Positions 1-5,597 of a stretch of 5,899 nt of DNA are shown here, piece after piece. Origin of the DNA: Gelria sp. (lineage in GTDB: Bacteria; Bacillota; Syntrophomonadia; Syntrophomonadales; Syntrophomonadaceae); the NCBI GenBank assembly GCA_012839665.1, contig DUMX01000068.1, positions 1-5,899 of the forward strand, read 5' to 3'. The notes below the pieces were generated by a model. It worked only from the letters and a program-made list of their open reading frames with translations, had not been told where the DNA came from and ran no database searches. The first letter of the stretch is position 1. Each line of letters starts with the position of its first letter. Made by a program: the position numbers and the translations under genes.

Positions 1-99
1 CTGCCCCAGGGTGTTGTTGATTTTATGAGAGCCGGTATGGTTGAGGTCTTCGCGTTTAAGATATATACGTACCTCCAACTCCTGGCTTAACCGCTGACA
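1..99 (-). pseudogene. trpB: Inverted fragment of trpB (33 codons)
   Basis: Reading from 99 down to 1 gives 33 uninterrupted codons: CQRLSQELEV, then RIYLKREDLNHTG, then SHKINNTLGQ. This fits the tryptophan synthase beta family, where a segment like RLSEELGG precedes IYLKREDLNHTG. The plus-strand reading across the spacer gives PPTPGLTADI instead, which has the wrong spacing to the KRED motif and meets an in-frame stop at 57-59. The minus strand therefore preserves the authentic residues just upstream of the arm. It is a fragment with no start or stop and is not a functional gene. It is probably the mirror half of a chimeric join. Confidence 0.8.
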
Positions 100-170
100 T
101 ACGTATATATCTTAAACGCGAAGACCTCAACCATACCGGCTCTCATAAAATCAACAACACCCTGGGGCAG
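1..170. repeat. 71-bp perfect inverted repeat (fold-back) at the window start
   Basis: Arm 1-71 is the exact reverse complement of arm 100-170, with a 28-nt spacer at 72-99. The right arm is trpB coding sequence, including the codon of the PLP lysine. The spacer read on the minus strand continues trpB in frame, so the whole of 1-99 is an inverted copy of trpB joined to the plus-strand copy at about 99/100. A fold-back of this sort inside a conserved gene is typical of template-switch chimeras or contig-end artefacts. A real inverted duplication cannot be excluded. The match runs to base 1, so the palindrome may extend further outside the window. Confidence 0.95.
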
Positions 171-1079
171 GCTCTGCTGGCCAAAAGAATGAGTAAAAAG
201 CGCCTAATTGCCGAAACCGGAGCCGGACAGCACGGGGTAGCAACGGCTACCGCAGCAGCAGTGTTGGGAATGGAATGTACGGTTTATATGGGAGCCCGGG
301 ACATGCAAAGGCAGCGGCTGAATGTCTTTCGCATGCAGATGCTGGGAGCAGAGGTAAAAGAGGTTAATAAAGGCAGTGCGACTTTAAAAGATGCTACCAA
401 TGAGGCCTTTCGCGATTTTATTCAAAGCTTTGAATATTCCCATATGCTGATTGGCTCGGTAGTAGGCCCACATCCTTATCCGATGATGGTCCGTGATTTC
501 CAGTCCATTATCGGTCAGGAAGTGAAAGAACAGTTTAAGAGTCTGGAAGGCCGGCTGCCTTCTCATATATTGGCGTGTGTAGGTGGGGGCAGTAATGCCA
601 TGGGTATATTTTATCCCTTTTTAAATGAAGCGGTGGAACTTATCGGGGTGGAAGCCGGAGGCCGGGGTATTAGTCCGGGTGAACATTGTGCGACTCTGGC
701 CCGAGGTGATGATGGCGTATTGCATGGGGCTTTGAGCCGGTTGTTACAGGATGAAAATGGGCAGGTACTGGATACCCATTCTATTTCTGCCGGTTTGGAT
801 TACCCCGGGGTAGGGCCGGAACATGCCTATCTGCGCGCAAGCGGGCGGGTTAATTATGTCAATGTTAGTGATGAGGAAGCGGTAAATGCCTTCCTGAAAT
901 TAAGCGCATATGAGGGAATTATTCCTGCTCTGGAAAGTGCTCATGCTGTAGCTTACGCCTTAAAAATAGCCCCAAAGCTTCCAGCCGGAAGCAGCCTGGT
1001 TATTAATCTTTCGGGGCGGGGAGATAAAGATACCGAGGAAGTTTTAAGATATTTGCAACTAAGACGGGAGGTGCTCTAA
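102..1079 (+). CDS. trpB: Tryptophan synthase beta chain, 5'-truncated
   Basis: The PLP-dependent beta subunit condenses indole, channelled from TrpA, with L-serine to give tryptophan in the cytosolic alpha2-beta2 complex. Authentic coding can be read from about codon 102 (RIYLKREDLNHTG). The PLP lysine is the K of HKINN at 147-149. Other beta-family landmarks are AETGAGQHG with the catalytic Glu (about 216-242), the phosphate-binding loop GGGSNAMG, and LSGRGDKD near the C-terminus. About 325 residues are present against roughly 390-400 in the family, so about 70 N-terminal residues are missing because of the fold-back join. An automated start at ATG 189 would omit the PLP lysine and cannot be the true start. 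The stop TAA (1077-1079) directly abuts the trpA ATG. Confidence 0.95.
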   Translation, partial: RIYLKREDLNHTGSHKINNTLGQALLAKRMSKKRLIAETGAGQHGVATATAAAVLGMECTVYMGARDMQRQRLNVFRMQMLGAEVKEVNKGSATLKDATNEAFRDFIQSFEYSHMLIGSVVGPHPYPMMVRDFQSIIGQEVKEQFKSLEGRLPSHILACVGGGSNAMGIFYPFLNEAVELIGVEAGGRGISPGEHCATLARGDDGVLHGALSRLLQDENGQVLDTHSISAGLDYPGVGPEHAYLRASGRVNYVNVSDEEAVNAFLKLSAYEGIIPALESAHAVAYALKIAPKLPAGSSLVINLSGRGDKDTEEVLRYLQLRREVL

Positions 1080-1883
1080 ATGTCTGGAATCAGGGAGCTA
1101 ATGCTGCACTACCAGCAAGAACAAAAACCAGCCTTGATTGCCTTTATAATGGCTCTCGTACCCAATGAAGATTTATGTTTGGATTGTATCAAGGCCCTGG
1201 AGCAGGGAGGCTGCGATATTTTGGAATTGGGGGTACCTTTTACTGACCCGCTGGCTGATGGGGAAATGATTGAAAGATTTCATCACCGGGGGATAAAGCA
1301 GGGGCTGAATTTAAAGCGGGGTCTGGAATTCGTTCACCAGGTGAAAAATAGTTGTGAGATGCCACTCATCCTTTTTTCTTACTACAATCCCCTGTATCGG
1401 ATGGGACTGGATAAATTTATGCAGGAGGCTCGGGCTGCAGGTGTAGAAGGTTTGATAGTTCCTGATGTTCCCCTGGACGAAATGTATGTTCTTGATGGTT
1501 ATAACATAGAAACTATACCTATGCTGGCACCCAGCAGTACTGAGGCCAGGGTGCAGATGGCAGCCGAACGGCAGGCCACTTTTATTTACTGTGTATCGGT
1601 AAGGGGAGTAACCGGAATGAGACGTCTGCCGGAGCAGGAAATCAAGGATTATTTGCAAAGGATAAGGGCTGCGACAAAAACACCTCTGGCCCTGGGATTT
1701 GGCATATCCGGCGGACAGCAGGTAGAAACATTCAGAGATTATGCGGATGGTGTAGTTATAGGCAGTTATCTGGCGCGGATAATTGAAGAGTATGAAGCCC
1801 GACCCCGGCTCTTACCGGGGCAAATGGAAAAGGCCTTTATAGAATTGGTTAAGGCCAGGGAGGGTAAAAATGGAAGCGTATAA
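1080..1883 (+). CDS. trpA: Tryptophan synthase alpha chain
   Basis: The TIM-barrel alpha subunit cleaves indole-3-glycerol phosphate to indole and glyceraldehyde 3-phosphate and passes indole to TrpB. At 267 aa it has the normal family length. The catalytic pair falls at family-standard positions, Glu49 in ELGVPF and Asp60 in LADG. Also present are NPLYRMG, VPDVPLDE, the loop GVTG with its conserved Thr, GFGIS and the phosphate-binding IGS near the C-terminus. The early AGDP motif usual after the first beta strand reads ALVP here, which is atypical. The start follows a good GGAGGTG site (1067-1073, 6-nt spacer) inside the end of trpB, with TAA and ATG touching, so translational coupling is likely. 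The 3' end overlaps aroF by 14 nt. Confidence 0.96.
   Translation: MSGIRELMLHYQQEQKPALIAFIMALVPNEDLCLDCIKALEQGGCDILELGVPFTDPLADGEMIERFHHRGIKQGLNLKRGLEFVHQVKNSCEMPLILFSYYNPLYRMGLDKFMQEARAAGVEGLIVPDVPLDEMYVLDGYNIETIPMLAPSSTEARVQMAAERQATFIYCVSVRGVTGMRRLPEQEIKDYLQRIRAATKTPLALGFGISGGQQVETFRDYADGVVIGSYLARIIEEYEARPRLLPGQMEKAFIELVKAREGKNGSV
1857..1864 (+). promoter_or_regulatory. Ribosome binding site for aroF
   Basis: AGGGAGGG lies inside the 3' end of trpA, 5 nt before ATG 1870. It supports the upstream start and a 14-nt overlap with trpA. A second site, AAAGGGA at 1897-1903, precedes the in-frame ATG 1909, so an internal start cannot be dismissed on the RBS alone. The conserved YKLASRK residues that would be lost argue for 1870. 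Confidence 0.65.
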
Positions 1884-2739
1884 ATTGGCTTCCCGTAAAG
1901 GGAACCATATGACCGTAATTGAAATTCCGACTCCAGAAGGATCGGTATACATTGGGGAAGGTAATTGTACGGTGATAGCTGGCCCCTGTTCGGTAGAGTC
2001 CCGGGACAGTTATTTGGAAATAGCCGGTCTGATTAAGGATATGGGAGCGCATATCCTGCGCGGAGGGGCTTACAAACCTCGTACTTCACCGTATTCGTTT
2101 TCCGGTCTGGGGGAAGAAGGCTTAAAGATATTAAAAGAAGCCCGCGAATTAACAGGTCTGCCGGTAGTTACTGAGGTGCTGGATGTCCGGGATATGGAGA
2201 AGGTAGTTTATTACAGTGACATCATTCAAATCGGCAGCCGTAATATGCAGAATTTTACTCTGCTAAAGGAAGCGGGGCAGATACAACGCCCGGTTGTGTT
2301 GAAACGTGGATTTGCTGCTACTATTGAAGAATGGCTCCTGGCCTGTGAGTATATTCTGGCTGCTGGTAATCAGGAAGTAATATTATGTGAGCGGGGTATT
2401 CGTACCTTTGAGGTAATGACTCGCAATACAGTTGATATTGGTGCTGTAGCTCTGGTCAAGGAATTGTCTCACCTACCGGTTATAGTTGACCCCAGCCATG
2501 CCACGGGGCGACGTTCTCTGGTAGCGCCGGTAGCCCGGGCGGCTATAGCTGCCGGAGCGGACGGATTAATGATAGAAGTACACCAAAATCCGGAATTTGC
2601 TTTATCTGATGGGCCTCAATCTATAACTCCTGCTGCTTTTGTAACCTTAAGTGGGGAGTTAAGAAAGCAGGCTGCGGTTTTCAGTAAAACCTATGCTGCC
2701 AGAACTAATGGAGAGGAAAACCGTTATGAACAAATATAG
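1870..2739 (+). CDS. aroF: 3-deoxy-7-phosphoheptulonate (DAHP) synthase, type I-beta, lacking the N-terminal regulatory domain
   Basis: This enzyme condenses phosphoenolpyruvate with erythrose 4-phosphate to DAHP, the first step of aromatic amino acid synthesis. Motifs in order are AGPCSVES (37-44), RGGAYKPRTSPYSF (64-77), DIIQIGSRNMQN (117-128), KRGFAATIEEW (145-155), ILCERGIRTFE (171-181), DPSHATGRR (207-215), IEVH (235-238) and ALSDG (244-248). Metal ligands are Cys40, His210, Glu236 and Asp247. They match recalled Thermotoga maritima Cys102, His272, Glu298 and Asp309 with a constant offset of 62 and no internal indel. The protein starts at the linker (EAYKLASRK, compare PYKLVSRE in Thermotoga), so the ferredoxin-like feedback domain of about 62 residues is absent. 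No chorismate mutase domain is visible. Its place in the trp operon suggests a tryptophan-dedicated isozyme, which is inference. It overlaps both neighbours by 14 nt. Confidence 0.95.
   Translation: MEAYKLASRKGNHMTVIEIPTPEGSVYIGEGNCTVIAGPCSVESRDSYLEIAGLIKDMGAHILRGGAYKPRTSPYSFSGLGEEGLKILKEARELTGLPVVTEVLDVRDMEKVVYYSDIIQIGSRNMQNFTLLKEAGQIQRPVVLKRGFAATIEEWLLACEYILAAGNQEVILCERGIRTFEVMTRNTVDIGAVALVKELSHLPVIVDPSHATGRRSLVAPVARAAIAAGADGLMIEVHQNPEFALSDGPQSITPAAFVTLSGELRKQAAVFSKTYAARTNGEENRYEQI
2710..2716 (+). promoter_or_regulatory. Ribosome binding site that sets the trpE(G) start
   Basis: GGAGAGG lies 9 nt before ATG 2726 within the end of aroF. The two in-frame ATGs further upstream (2693 and 2708) lack a comparable site and would only add MLPELMERKTV, residues with no family counterpart. 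ATG 2726 is therefore preferred, giving a 720-residue product. Confidence 0.7.
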
Positions 2740-4888
2740 CCCGGGGGAAACAGAATTCACTTCCCGCAGTTATACCAGTCGGGGTGGGGTCAATATACGG
2801 CGCGAAGCTGAAGAGGTTGAAGTCACTGGTGCCAGTGACTATATATTGGAGCAGATTGATTATCAGAAAGGGGCCCTTTTTTCCAGCAGTTATGAATATC
2901 CGGGCCGCTATAGCCAGTGGGATATTGGATTTATCGAGCCCTGCCTGCAGCTGCGGGCACGGCAGCAGGAGTTCGTCATAGAGGCACTTAGTGAAAACGG
3001 GCAGACTTTGTTAGTTGCTATCAACCGCAGTTTGGCTTTCAATAAAGACGTAACTGGTCTGCGGTTGGAGAAGAATAGAGTAGCTGGGAGCATAAAAACA
3101 CAGGGCTCCTTCTTTAAGGAAGAAGAGCGCAGCCGGCAGCCCAGTATATTTTCAATAATCAGGGGGTTGAAAGAATTACTGATGGCAGAGGAGGACCGGT
3201 TTCTGGGGCTGTATGGAGCATTTGGCTATGATTTAATTTTTCAGTTTGAACCCATAAAGTTAAAACAGGAACGTTCTCCTGACCAATGGGATTTAATACT
3301 TTATCTGCCGGATAAGCTTCTGGTAGTGGACCACCGTATGGAAAAGGCTTACCACCTGAGTTATGCATTTACATCTACAGCAGGTGAGCTGGAATTATCA
3401 CCAACAGACGAAACGATTACTAACGAAACGGTATTCCCGTTACCCCGGCACCAACCAGGCTGCTACGCTCGTAAGGCGGAATTAGCTAAAAAAGCATTTA
3501 AAGAGGGTAAACTTTTTGAAGTAGTTTTATCACATAAACTTTATGAGCCCTGCCCGGACCCGCCTGCACAGGTATTTAACCGATTGCGCTCCCTTAATCC
3601 CAGTCCTTATGGCTTTATAATTAACCTGGGGCCCGAGGTTTTAGTCGGGGCCTCACCGGAGATGTATGTTCGTGTAGAAGGCAACCGGGTAGAAACTTGT
3701 CCTATCTCCGGTACTATCAGGCGCGGAAAAGATGCCCTGGAAGATGAGATACAGATTAGAAAATTATTAAACTCTAGCAAGGACGAAGCTGAGCTTACTA
3801 TGTGCACCGATGTTGACCGCAACGATAAGTCGCGCATCTGTAAGCCAGGCTCAGTACAGGTAATAGGCCGGCGCCAGATTGAGTTATACTCTCATGTAAT
3901 TCATACGGTTGACCATGTGGAAGGATACCTGCGTAAGGGTTTTGATGCTCTGGATGCATTTCTTACTCATATGTGGGCAGTAACTATAACCGGGGCTCCC
4001 AAACGGGCGGCCATTAAATGGCTGGAGGAAAACGAGGATTCACCTCGGGAATGGTATGGAGGAGCAGTAGGTTTTTTCACCTTTAACGGTGATTTAAATA
4101 CGGGGTTGACTTTGAGGACAATTAGCATTAAGCAAGGTGTAGCTGAGATTAGAGTTGGAGCTACGCTATTATATGATTCCATTCCTGAAAATGAAGAAGC
4201 CGAAACCTACATGAAAGCTGCAGCTCTGATAAAATCCTTACGGAGTCCTGACCAGGTCCGGGCGCCTGAAAAGGATTATGAATTCTCGGCAGGTCGGGAT
4301 AAAAAAATTTTATTGATAGACCATGAGGATTCGTTTGTGCATACTCTGGCCAATTACTTCCGCCAAACCGGGGCTCAGGTAGAGGTAATCCGCTGGCATC
4401 TGGCACCTGATATTATAAAGGCAGATAAAGGTTTAGATTTGGTTGTGCTTTCACCAGGACCAGGTTATCCCGCAGATTTTAATACTGAAGAGAGCATTCA
4501 ATGCTGTATAGATAAAAACATTCCCGTTTTTGGGGTGGGTTCAGGTTTGCAAGCCATAGTTGAATATTTTGGTGGTCAGTTAGGAGTGCTTGATTACCCC
4601 CGGCACGGTAAGTCGTACAGGGTTAAGCTATTGCAACCAGGGAAGCTGTGGAAAACAATTCCCCGGGAATTTACGGTAGGATGCTATCAAGCATTATATG
4701 TAACATCAGTCCCCGATTGTTTAAAGGTGACAGCTATATCAGAGGATAATGTGGTGATGGCAGTTGAACACCAGCAATTACATGTAGCTGCGGTACAATT
4801 CCATCCCGAATCCATCCTCAGCACCCAGGATAATCTGGGGCTCAAGATGATATTTAACGTAACTGCTCGTCTGGCAGGCAAAAAATAA
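2726..4888 (+). CDS. trpE(G): Fused anthranilate synthase TrpE(G) with a degenerate glutaminase active site
   Basis: This enzyme converts chorismate plus an amino donor to anthranilate and pyruvate, the committed tryptophan step. The 720-aa product aligns end to end with rhizobial-type TrpE-TrpG fusions of about 729 aa. The N-terminal region carries FSSSYEYPGRY (52-62, the region tied to tryptophan feedback in that clade) and YGAFGYDL. The chorismate-binding domain (about 245-505) carries PISGTIRRG (326-334), DVDRNDKSR (362-370) and TGAPK (422-426). A linker leads to a class I amidotransferase domain (about 526-715) with DHEDSFVHTLANYFRQTG, SPGPG and VQFHPES (His693, Glu695). The nucleophile motif GVCLG reads GVGSG: Gly605 replaces Cys (GGT at 4538-4540), and the usual RYH reads C653-Y-Q655. 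Glutamine hydrolysis is therefore probably lost while ammonia-dependent synthesis remains possible. PhzE-like ADIC synthase is less likely given the trp context and the clade-specific motifs. Confidence 0.93.
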   Translation: MNKYSPGETEFTSRSYTSRGGVNIRREAEEVEVTGASDYILEQIDYQKGALFSSSYEYPGRYSQWDIGFIEPCLQLRARQQEFVIEALSENGQTLLVAINRSLAFNKDVTGLRLEKNRVAGSIKTQGSFFKEEERSRQPSIFSIIRGLKELLMAEEDRFLGLYGAFGYDLIFQFEPIKLKQERSPDQWDLILYLPDKLLVVDHRMEKAYHLSYAFTSTAGELELSPTDETITNETVFPLPRHQPGCYARKAELAKKAFKEGKLFEVVLSHKLYEPCPDPPAQVFNRLRSLNPSPYGFIINLGPEVLVGASPEMYVRVEGNRVETCPISGTIRRGKDALEDEIQIRKLLNSSKDEAELTMCTDVDRNDKSRICKPGSVQVIGRRQIELYSHVIHTVDHVEGYLRKGFDALDAFLTHMWAVTITGAPKRAAIKWLEENEDSPREWYGGAVGFFTFNGDLNTGLTLRTISIKQGVAEIRVGATLLYDSIPENEEAETYMKAAALIKSLRSPDQVRAPEKDYEFSAGRDKKILLIDHEDSFVHTLANYFRQTGAQVEVIRWHLAPDIIKADKGLDLVVLSPGPGYPADFNTEESIQCCIDKNIPVFGVGSGLQAIVEYFGGQLGVLDYPRHGKSYRVKLLQPGKLWKTIPREFTVGCYQALYVTSVPDCLKVTAISEDNVVMAVEHQQLHVAAVQFHPESILSTQDNLGLKMIFNVTARLAGKK

Positions 4889-4891
4889 AGC

Positions 4892-4933
4892 CGGGGCTTA
4901 TCTCTGGGACAAGGGACCTGTCCCCTTGCCCCG
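4892..4933 (-). terminator. GC-rich palindrome between convergent genes, likely terminator of the Smr gene
   Basis: An outer stem CGGGGC/GCCCCG (4892-4897 with 4928-4933) encloses an inner hairpin, GGGACA (4906-4911) pairing with TGTCCC (4919-4924) around a 7-nt loop. Read on the minus strand it comes right after the Smr stop and is followed by GCTTTATTTTTT, the pattern of a Rho-independent terminator. On the plus strand it also lies just past the trpE(G) stop but is followed only by a weak T-rich stretch, so bidirectional action is possible but less clear. The inner GGGAC/GTCCC core recurs at 5482-5501. Confidence 0.6.
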
Positions 4934-5353
4934 CTATTTGCGCCTTTTGCGTTTTGCTGCCTTTTGGGTTTTATAACGTTTACGGTTTTTTCGGGCTTCA
5001 TCTGAGTATAGTTGACGGTTTTTTTCTTGCTGCCGCCTGTCTCCCAGGTATTCTTTCTCTATTCCTGCTATCACTACCAGGGTATGACCTTCATCAAAAC
5101 TAAGTGCTACTGGTAAATTTGATTCACCATAAACTATTTTATAACCATTTTCTTTTAGGGATTCATTCTGGCGTAACATTTTGCGTATTTCCTTTTTAAT
5201 TACGGAAAAACCACGGTCGCTATGATGACCTTTGCCATGATTAATGTCAAGGACGTCAACACCGTGATTCATACACCATTCTAAATTTCTTTTAGTTTTC
5301 TCCATAGCCTCATGAACATTTAGCCCATGCAAGTCTAGATGTTCTACTTTCAT
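4934..5353 (-). CDS. Small Smr-domain protein with a basic C-terminal tail
   Basis: This 139-aa cytosolic protein carries the Smr (small MutS-related) signature: LDLHGL at 6-11, EA at 15-16, a HGKG turn at 39-42, HS at 44-45 and a following IKKEIRKML helix. Smr domains, known from the MutS2 C-terminus and stand-alone proteins, bind or nick branched DNA or cleave RNA. Which applies here cannot be told. The usual closing strand (G.NPG.T.V) is replaced by GESNLPVALSFDEGHTLVVI (76-95), a longer divergent version. Residues 106-139 form a strongly Lys/Arg-rich tail, probably a disordered nucleic-acid-binding extension. No MutS ATPase part is present. The start has AAGGA with a suitable spacer (about 5362-5367 on the complement). 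The gene is convergent with trpE(G) and divergent from the PAS gene. Confidence 0.8.
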   Translation of the reverse strand: MKVEHLDLHGLNVHEAMEKTKRNLEWCMNHGVDVLDINHGKGHHSDRGFSVIKKEIRKMLRQNESLKENGYKIVYGESNLPVALSFDEGHTLVVIAGIEKEYLGDRRQQEKNRQLYSDEARKNRKRYKTQKAAKRKRRK

Positions 5354-5411
5354 AGTTCTCGTCCTTTCAAGGGCACTTTATGCAACAATTACTTGCGGAG
5401 AGTACATTTTT

Positions 5412-5440
5412 ATCATAATTCATAATTGATTCCACTGCAA
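5412..5440 (-). promoter_or_regulatory. Candidate sigma-A promoter for the Smr gene
   Basis: On the minus strand TTGCAG (5435-5440) and TATGAT (5412-5417) are separated by exactly 17 bp and lie about 60 bp upstream of the Smr ATG. The -10 matches consensus at 5 of 6 positions, while the -35 matches only the TTG. A 7-bp tandem repeat (CATAATT twice, 5414-5427 on the plus strand) overlaps the spacer and could be chance in AT-rich DNA. Confidence 0.4.
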
Positions 5441-5456
5441 AAATAATGTTAATCAT

Positions 5457-5488
5457 ACGAAGAATGGGACTAACGAAGAATGGGACCA
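5457..5488 (+). repeat. Two tandem copies of a 16-bp repeat
   Basis: ACGAAGAATGGGACTA (5457-5472) is followed directly by ACGAAGAATGGGACCA (5473-5488), differing at one position. It lies in the divergent spacer between the Smr and PAS genes and runs into the adjacent hairpin. It could be a fragment of a dispersed intergenic repeat or a pair of protein-binding sites. Confidence 0.75.
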
Positions 5489-5501
5489 AGAAAAATGTCC
5501 C
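5482..5501. repeat. GGGAC/GTCCC hairpin sharing its core with the palindrome near 4910
   Basis: GGGAC (5482-5486) and GTCCC (5497-5501) are complementary around a 10-nt A-rich loop. The same GGGAC...GTCCCC core appears in the palindrome between trpE(G) and the Smr gene, so the Smr gene has a related palindrome on each side. It may belong to a dispersed REP-like repeat family, which is inference. Confidence 0.5.
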
Positions 5502-5543
5502 CCTGCTTTCATCCTAAATCGGAATAAAAAGTAAAAAGAATTA

Positions 5544-5552
5544 TGTTATACT
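5544..5552 (+). promoter_or_regulatory. Candidate extended -10 promoter for the PAS gene
   Basis: TGTTATACT gives the TGn extension plus a -10 hexamer matching TATAAT at 5 of 6 positions, 45 bp before ATG 5598. No good -35 is visible at the right distance (the stretch is A-rich), as is common for extended -10 promoters. The leader of about 40 nt shows no clear riboswitch or attenuator. Confidence 0.4.
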
Positions 5553-5584
5553 TAAATGTAAATAATCGTCAATAATGCTTTTTA

Positions 5585-5592
5585 GGGGGGGG
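5585..5592 (+). promoter_or_regulatory. Ribosome binding site of eight consecutive G for the PAS gene
   Basis: A run of eight G, flanked by A on both sides, stands 5 nt before ATG 5598 and can pair with the CCUCC of 16S rRNA with wobble. A homopolymer of this length in a Shine-Dalgarno site is unusual and is also a spot where sequencing or replication slips. Confidence 0.6.
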
Positions 5593-5597
5593 ATTTT

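Noticed and set aside
60..101. Plus-strand reading of the spacer (PPTPGLTAD) as authentic TrpB with the conserved PTP motif
   Set aside because: The spacing to IYLKRED is about ten residues too short and an in-frame stop sits at 57-59. The minus-strand reading gives a proper family match, so the PTP resemblance is coincidental.
1..170. Inverted repeat as a trp attenuator hairpin, insertion-sequence ends or a cruciform regulatory site
   Set aside because: Both arms and the spacer are trpB coding sequence, including the catalytic lysine region, and no transposase, leader peptide or T-rich tail is present.
189..1079. ATG 189 as the true start of trpB
   Set aside because: The PLP-binding HKINN and the KREDLNHTG motif lie upstream in the same frame, so this ATG is an internal methionine of a truncated gene.
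1311..1658. Minus-strand open frame antisense to trpA, and similar antisense frames across aroF and trpE(G)
   Set aside because: They sit opposite strongly conserved enzymes, have no recognisable motifs or RBS, and are expected shadows of the real frames.
1909..1911. Internal ATG as the aroF start
   Set aside because: It has a plausible RBS, but using it would drop the conserved linker residues YKLASRK. It is kept only as a minor alternative.
2693..2725. Upstream start codons for trpE(G) at 2693 and 2708
   Set aside because: They lack a good RBS and add residues that only mirror the overlapping aroF end. ATG 2726 has GGAGAGG at a fitting distance.
2726..4888. PhzE-like 2-amino-2-deoxyisochorismate synthase of a secondary-metabolite cluster
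   Set aside because: The motifs and length fit the TrpE(G) clade, and the neighbours are trpB, trpA and aroF with no phenazine-type genes.
4687..5001. Minus-strand frame overlapping the trpE(G) 3' end and the Smr gene end
   Set aside because: It crosses two well-supported genes and the intergenic palindrome, and its translation has no family resemblance.
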